Positions 62,502 to 64,000 of a stretch of 64,000 nucleotides of DNA are shown in pieces (position 1 is the first letter of the stretch; every line of letters starts with the position of its first letter). The position numbers and the translations under genes were made by a program. Below the pieces are notes generated by a model. The model did no database searches. It was given only the letters and a program-made list of their open reading frames with translations, and had not been told where the DNA came from. This DNA comes from Flavobacterium pallidum (GTDB lineage Bacteria > Bacteroidota > Bacteroidia > Flavobacteriales > Flavobacteriaceae): contig NZ_CP029187.1 of assembly GCF_003097535.1 (NCBI RefSeq), positions 1,860,001-1,924,000 on the forward strand, read 5' to 3'.

Positions 62502-63227
62502 TTATTGGGCTGTAGGATTGTCAGAGAAATTATAATACTCCAGGCGTCCGTTTTCCCTTTTGATACGGATGAGTATTTTCTCGACCTGCGGAAATTTTAC
62601 TTTAAAGAAACCAATTTCAACAGGTGGATTTTCAACATCAGTCCTGGTAATACTGTGAAGGAAAGGAATAGAGTGCAGGTTTTCATCTACGCTAAACTCG
62701 GACTCGGACTTAACTTTAACCCTTCCAAAATACGAAAAATAAAATCTGGCGTAGTTTTTATACATTTCAGTATCCAAGTCAAGTCCCTGATTTTGCAGCA
62801 TGATTTTAAAATCGCCAATCGTTTTTGTCTTTACGGTGATGCTGCCCAGTTCCTGCCTTTGTATATCACTCAAAAAATGCATGCATGACAGGCTCATGTA
62901 ATCTGGTGCCATGCATATATGTTCATCTATAGCTTTCCACCAGTCCGAAAATTCCCTGGATGTCATTTGTGGTAATTTTCCGAGGTCAATATAAATAGGA
63001 TTATGGCAATCAGACGGAAAATCAGGTATCGTATCGGGTGCATACCCTTGGTTTTGTTCAATCCATGTTTGGCTGACACCAGTCCTTTCTACTGCAATAA
63101 TTCCTGAAAGGTTGCATTGTATCATCTTTAGGATTTCAAGCTGTTTGTCAACCAAATCTATTGGTTTATCTCTTTTGCAGCCTACAATTACCAATAAAGC
63201 TAATACAGTTAATAATATTCTTCCCAT
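62502..63227 (-). CDS. lipoprotein of unknown function, operon head
   Basis: 241 residues from ATG at 63227 (MGRILLTVLALLVIVGC); the frame is open further up but this start gives a clean lipobox (VIVGC, Cys17). The mature part is soluble, acidic-aromatic, with an IYIDLGKLPQMTSREFSDWW stretch and several cysteines (CNLSG, SDCHNP, HICMAP, LSCMHF) that could form disulfides. No family recognised. First gene of the membrane protein/kinase/regulator operon (3-bp gap to the next), with a -7 element 37 nt upstream; a periplasmic sensing or ligand-binding subunit is a reasonable guess. Confidence 0.7.
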   Translation of the reverse strand: MGRILLTVLALLVIVGCKRDKPIDLVDKQLEILKMIQCNLSGIIAVERTGVSQTWIEQNQGYAPDTIPDFPSDCHNPIYIDLGKLPQMTSREFSDWWKAIDEHICMAPDYMSLSCMHFLSDIQRQELGSITVKTKTIGDFKIMLQNQGLDLDTEMYKNYARFYFSYFGRVKVKSESEFSVDENLHSIPFLHSITRTDVENPPVEIGFFKVKFPQVEKILIRIKRENGRLEYYNFSDNPTAQ

Positions 63228-63264
63228 CACTAAAAAAATTAAGATTAATAACCACAAAGATTTC

Positions 63265-63272
63265 CAAACCTA
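63265..63272 (-). promoter_or_regulatory. -7 element TAGGTTTG of the second signalling operon
   Basis: Exact TAnnTTTG on the minus strand, 37 nt before the ATG at 63227. Confidence 0.5.
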
Positions 63273-63285
63273 TCCAGAACCAAAT

Positions 63286-63426
63286 AGGCAAAACCCTATG
63301 TTTTGGCGGTATTTTACCTATAAAGCCCATAGTAAAAATAGTCAGAAAAATAGTAACGTTTATACGTAAAACTACTGTTTTTTAAATCATTAGGGAAAAA
63401 CCGCTTCCTAAATAGGGTTTTTCCTA
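63286..63426. promoter_or_regulatory. divergent regulatory region with AAAA-centred palindromes
   Basis: Holds TAGGCAAAACCCTA (63286-63299), GGTATTTTACC (63308-63318), TAGTAAAAATAGTC (63330-63343), ACGTAAAACTACTG (63364-63377) and an inverted pair TAGGGAAAAACC / GGGTTTTTCCTA (63391-63426). The third and fourth fit the 5-4-5 candidate operator seen upstream of 29371 and 36334. Confidence 0.5.
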
Positions 63427-63449
63427 TTGGGCACCAGGATCTGCCCGTA

Positions 63450-63457
63450 TACCTTTG
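63450..63457 (+). promoter_or_regulatory. -7 element TACCTTTG of the right-edge gene
   Basis: Exact TAnnTTTG, 27 nt before the ATG at 63485. Confidence 0.5.
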
Positions 63458-63484
63458 GTGCATAATCAATTAAATCAAAAACTT

Positions 63485-64000
63485 ATGAAGACAATTTTTA
63501 CAATGCTTGCCATCTTTTGCTTCGGAATCTATTATGCACAAACCGAAAATCCGGGACAAATGTTTGAATTGAAAGCTAACACCAACGCGACCTACCTCAA
63601 TCTTATGAAAGGGATTGGGCCTGATATGGTGACGGTGCCTGGTACCCACGTAATGGTTACCGAAAAGGTATTGTTTATCGTGCAAAGCGTGGATAAGGGA
63701 AATAATTGGGTGCGTTTCTATGCACGGCCTTATTCCGACGGTCCTGCACCTACATCAAACGCGTTTTATTACAACGACAAGCTGTTTGAAATGACCTATA
63801 CCGACTACAAGGCCAATGCAAAAGATGCCGCCTATCCTGACAGGATCAATTTCGGGATCATCACATTGCCTTTCAAGTACCGCCCGCAGAAGGGTGCTGG
63901 TTTCGATACTGAATTCAACCTTAACGCAGCATTCGGTTACCTCGTTACGCCAAAATACTTCAGGAAGACCAGGCTCTACATACAAGGGGGCGCTGGGATT
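63485..64000 (+). CDS. secreted probable outer-membrane protein, 3' end beyond window edge
   Basis: 172 codons visible from ATG 63485, no stop before the edge. Signal peptide MKTIFTMLAIFCFGIYYAQ. The mature part has a first globular region (ANTNATYLNLMKGIGPDM ... FIVQSVDKGNNWVRFYA), then alternating strands (FGIITLPFKYRPQKG, GFDTEFNLNAAFGYLVTPKYF, LYIQGGAGI) typical of a beta-barrel or porin-like C-terminus. Divergent from the second kinase/regulator operon, with candidate operator sites and a -7 element upstream, paralleling the Ig adhesin next to the first cassette. Family not recognised. Confidence 0.72.
   Translation, partial: MKTIFTMLAIFCFGIYYAQTENPGQMFELKANTNATYLNLMKGIGPDMVTVPGTHVMVTEKVLFIVQSVDKGNNWVRFYARPYSDGPAPTSNAFYYNDKLFEMTYTDYKANAKDAAYPDRINFGIITLPFKYRPQKGAGFDTEFNLNAAFGYLVTPKYFRKTRLYIQGGAGI

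Overview
This window comes from a Bacteroidota chromosome, most likely a Flavobacterium-like member of the Flavobacteriaceae. The evidence is the number of very large secreted proteins ending in type IX secretion system (T9SS) C-terminal signals, the near absence of Shine-Dalgarno sequences, and the recurrence of the Bacteroidota -7 promoter element TAnnTTTG 15-90 nt upstream of chosen starts (14 instances listed). No rRNA, tRNA, CRISPR array, transposase or integrase was seen.

Layout. 1-10.9 kb is mostly housekeeping: a GH81 beta-1,3-glucanase cut by the left edge, purine nucleoside phosphorylase, a hybrid histidine kinase, GAPDH, lipoyl synthase, small envelope proteins, a KirBac-type K+ channel, and a divergent YceI / c-type cytochrome / OB-fold / DUF5777 cluster. 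10.9-20.6 kb holds three tandem paralogous secreted FG-GAP/ASPIC proteins with 4, 3 and 1 copies of the same N-terminal repeat, led by a di-haem c-type cytochrome lipoprotein. 20.8-23.2 kb has a thioesterase, rmuC and a small membrane protein. 23.5-36.2 kb is an accessory surface locus: a 45-residue membrane protein, three tandem tail-collar proteins, a T9SS protein, a membrane protein/histidine kinase/LuxR regulator operon, a 1977-residue Ig-repeat adhesin and another LuxR regulator.

36.3-47.1 kb is the most unusual part. A SIR2-like NADase gene overlaps a STAND NTPase gene. After a terminator come a lysozyme-family protein and a 1761-residue protein that fuses two alpha/beta-hydrolase (lipase-like) domains, a CHAT caspase-like protease domain and a helical TPR-like tail. 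It looks like a multi-effector conflict or anti-phage island. 47.2-49.3 kb is a TetR/small protein/MFS efflux operon. 49.4-59.3 kb is a single gene for a 3294-residue adhesin built from four kinds of repeat. 59.6-63.3 kb has a zinc metallopeptidase and a second copy of the membrane protein/kinase/LuxR operon, led by a lipoprotein gene. The right edge cuts a secreted probable beta-barrel protein.

Cross-links inside the window: a roughly 250-residue module beginning GD(I/V)V-I-G is shared by three T9SS proteins (25.6, 29.4 and 53 kb). A 5-4-5 palindrome of the form nGTA-AAAA-TACn lies upstream of the tail-collar genes, the Ig adhesin, the SIR2/STAND operon and the right-edge gene, next to LuxR-type regulators that could bind it. 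An intergenic palindromic element occurs twice (22.8 and 59.45 kb). Promoter, operator and system-level statements are inferences from sequence; domain calls rest on motifs recognised by eye.
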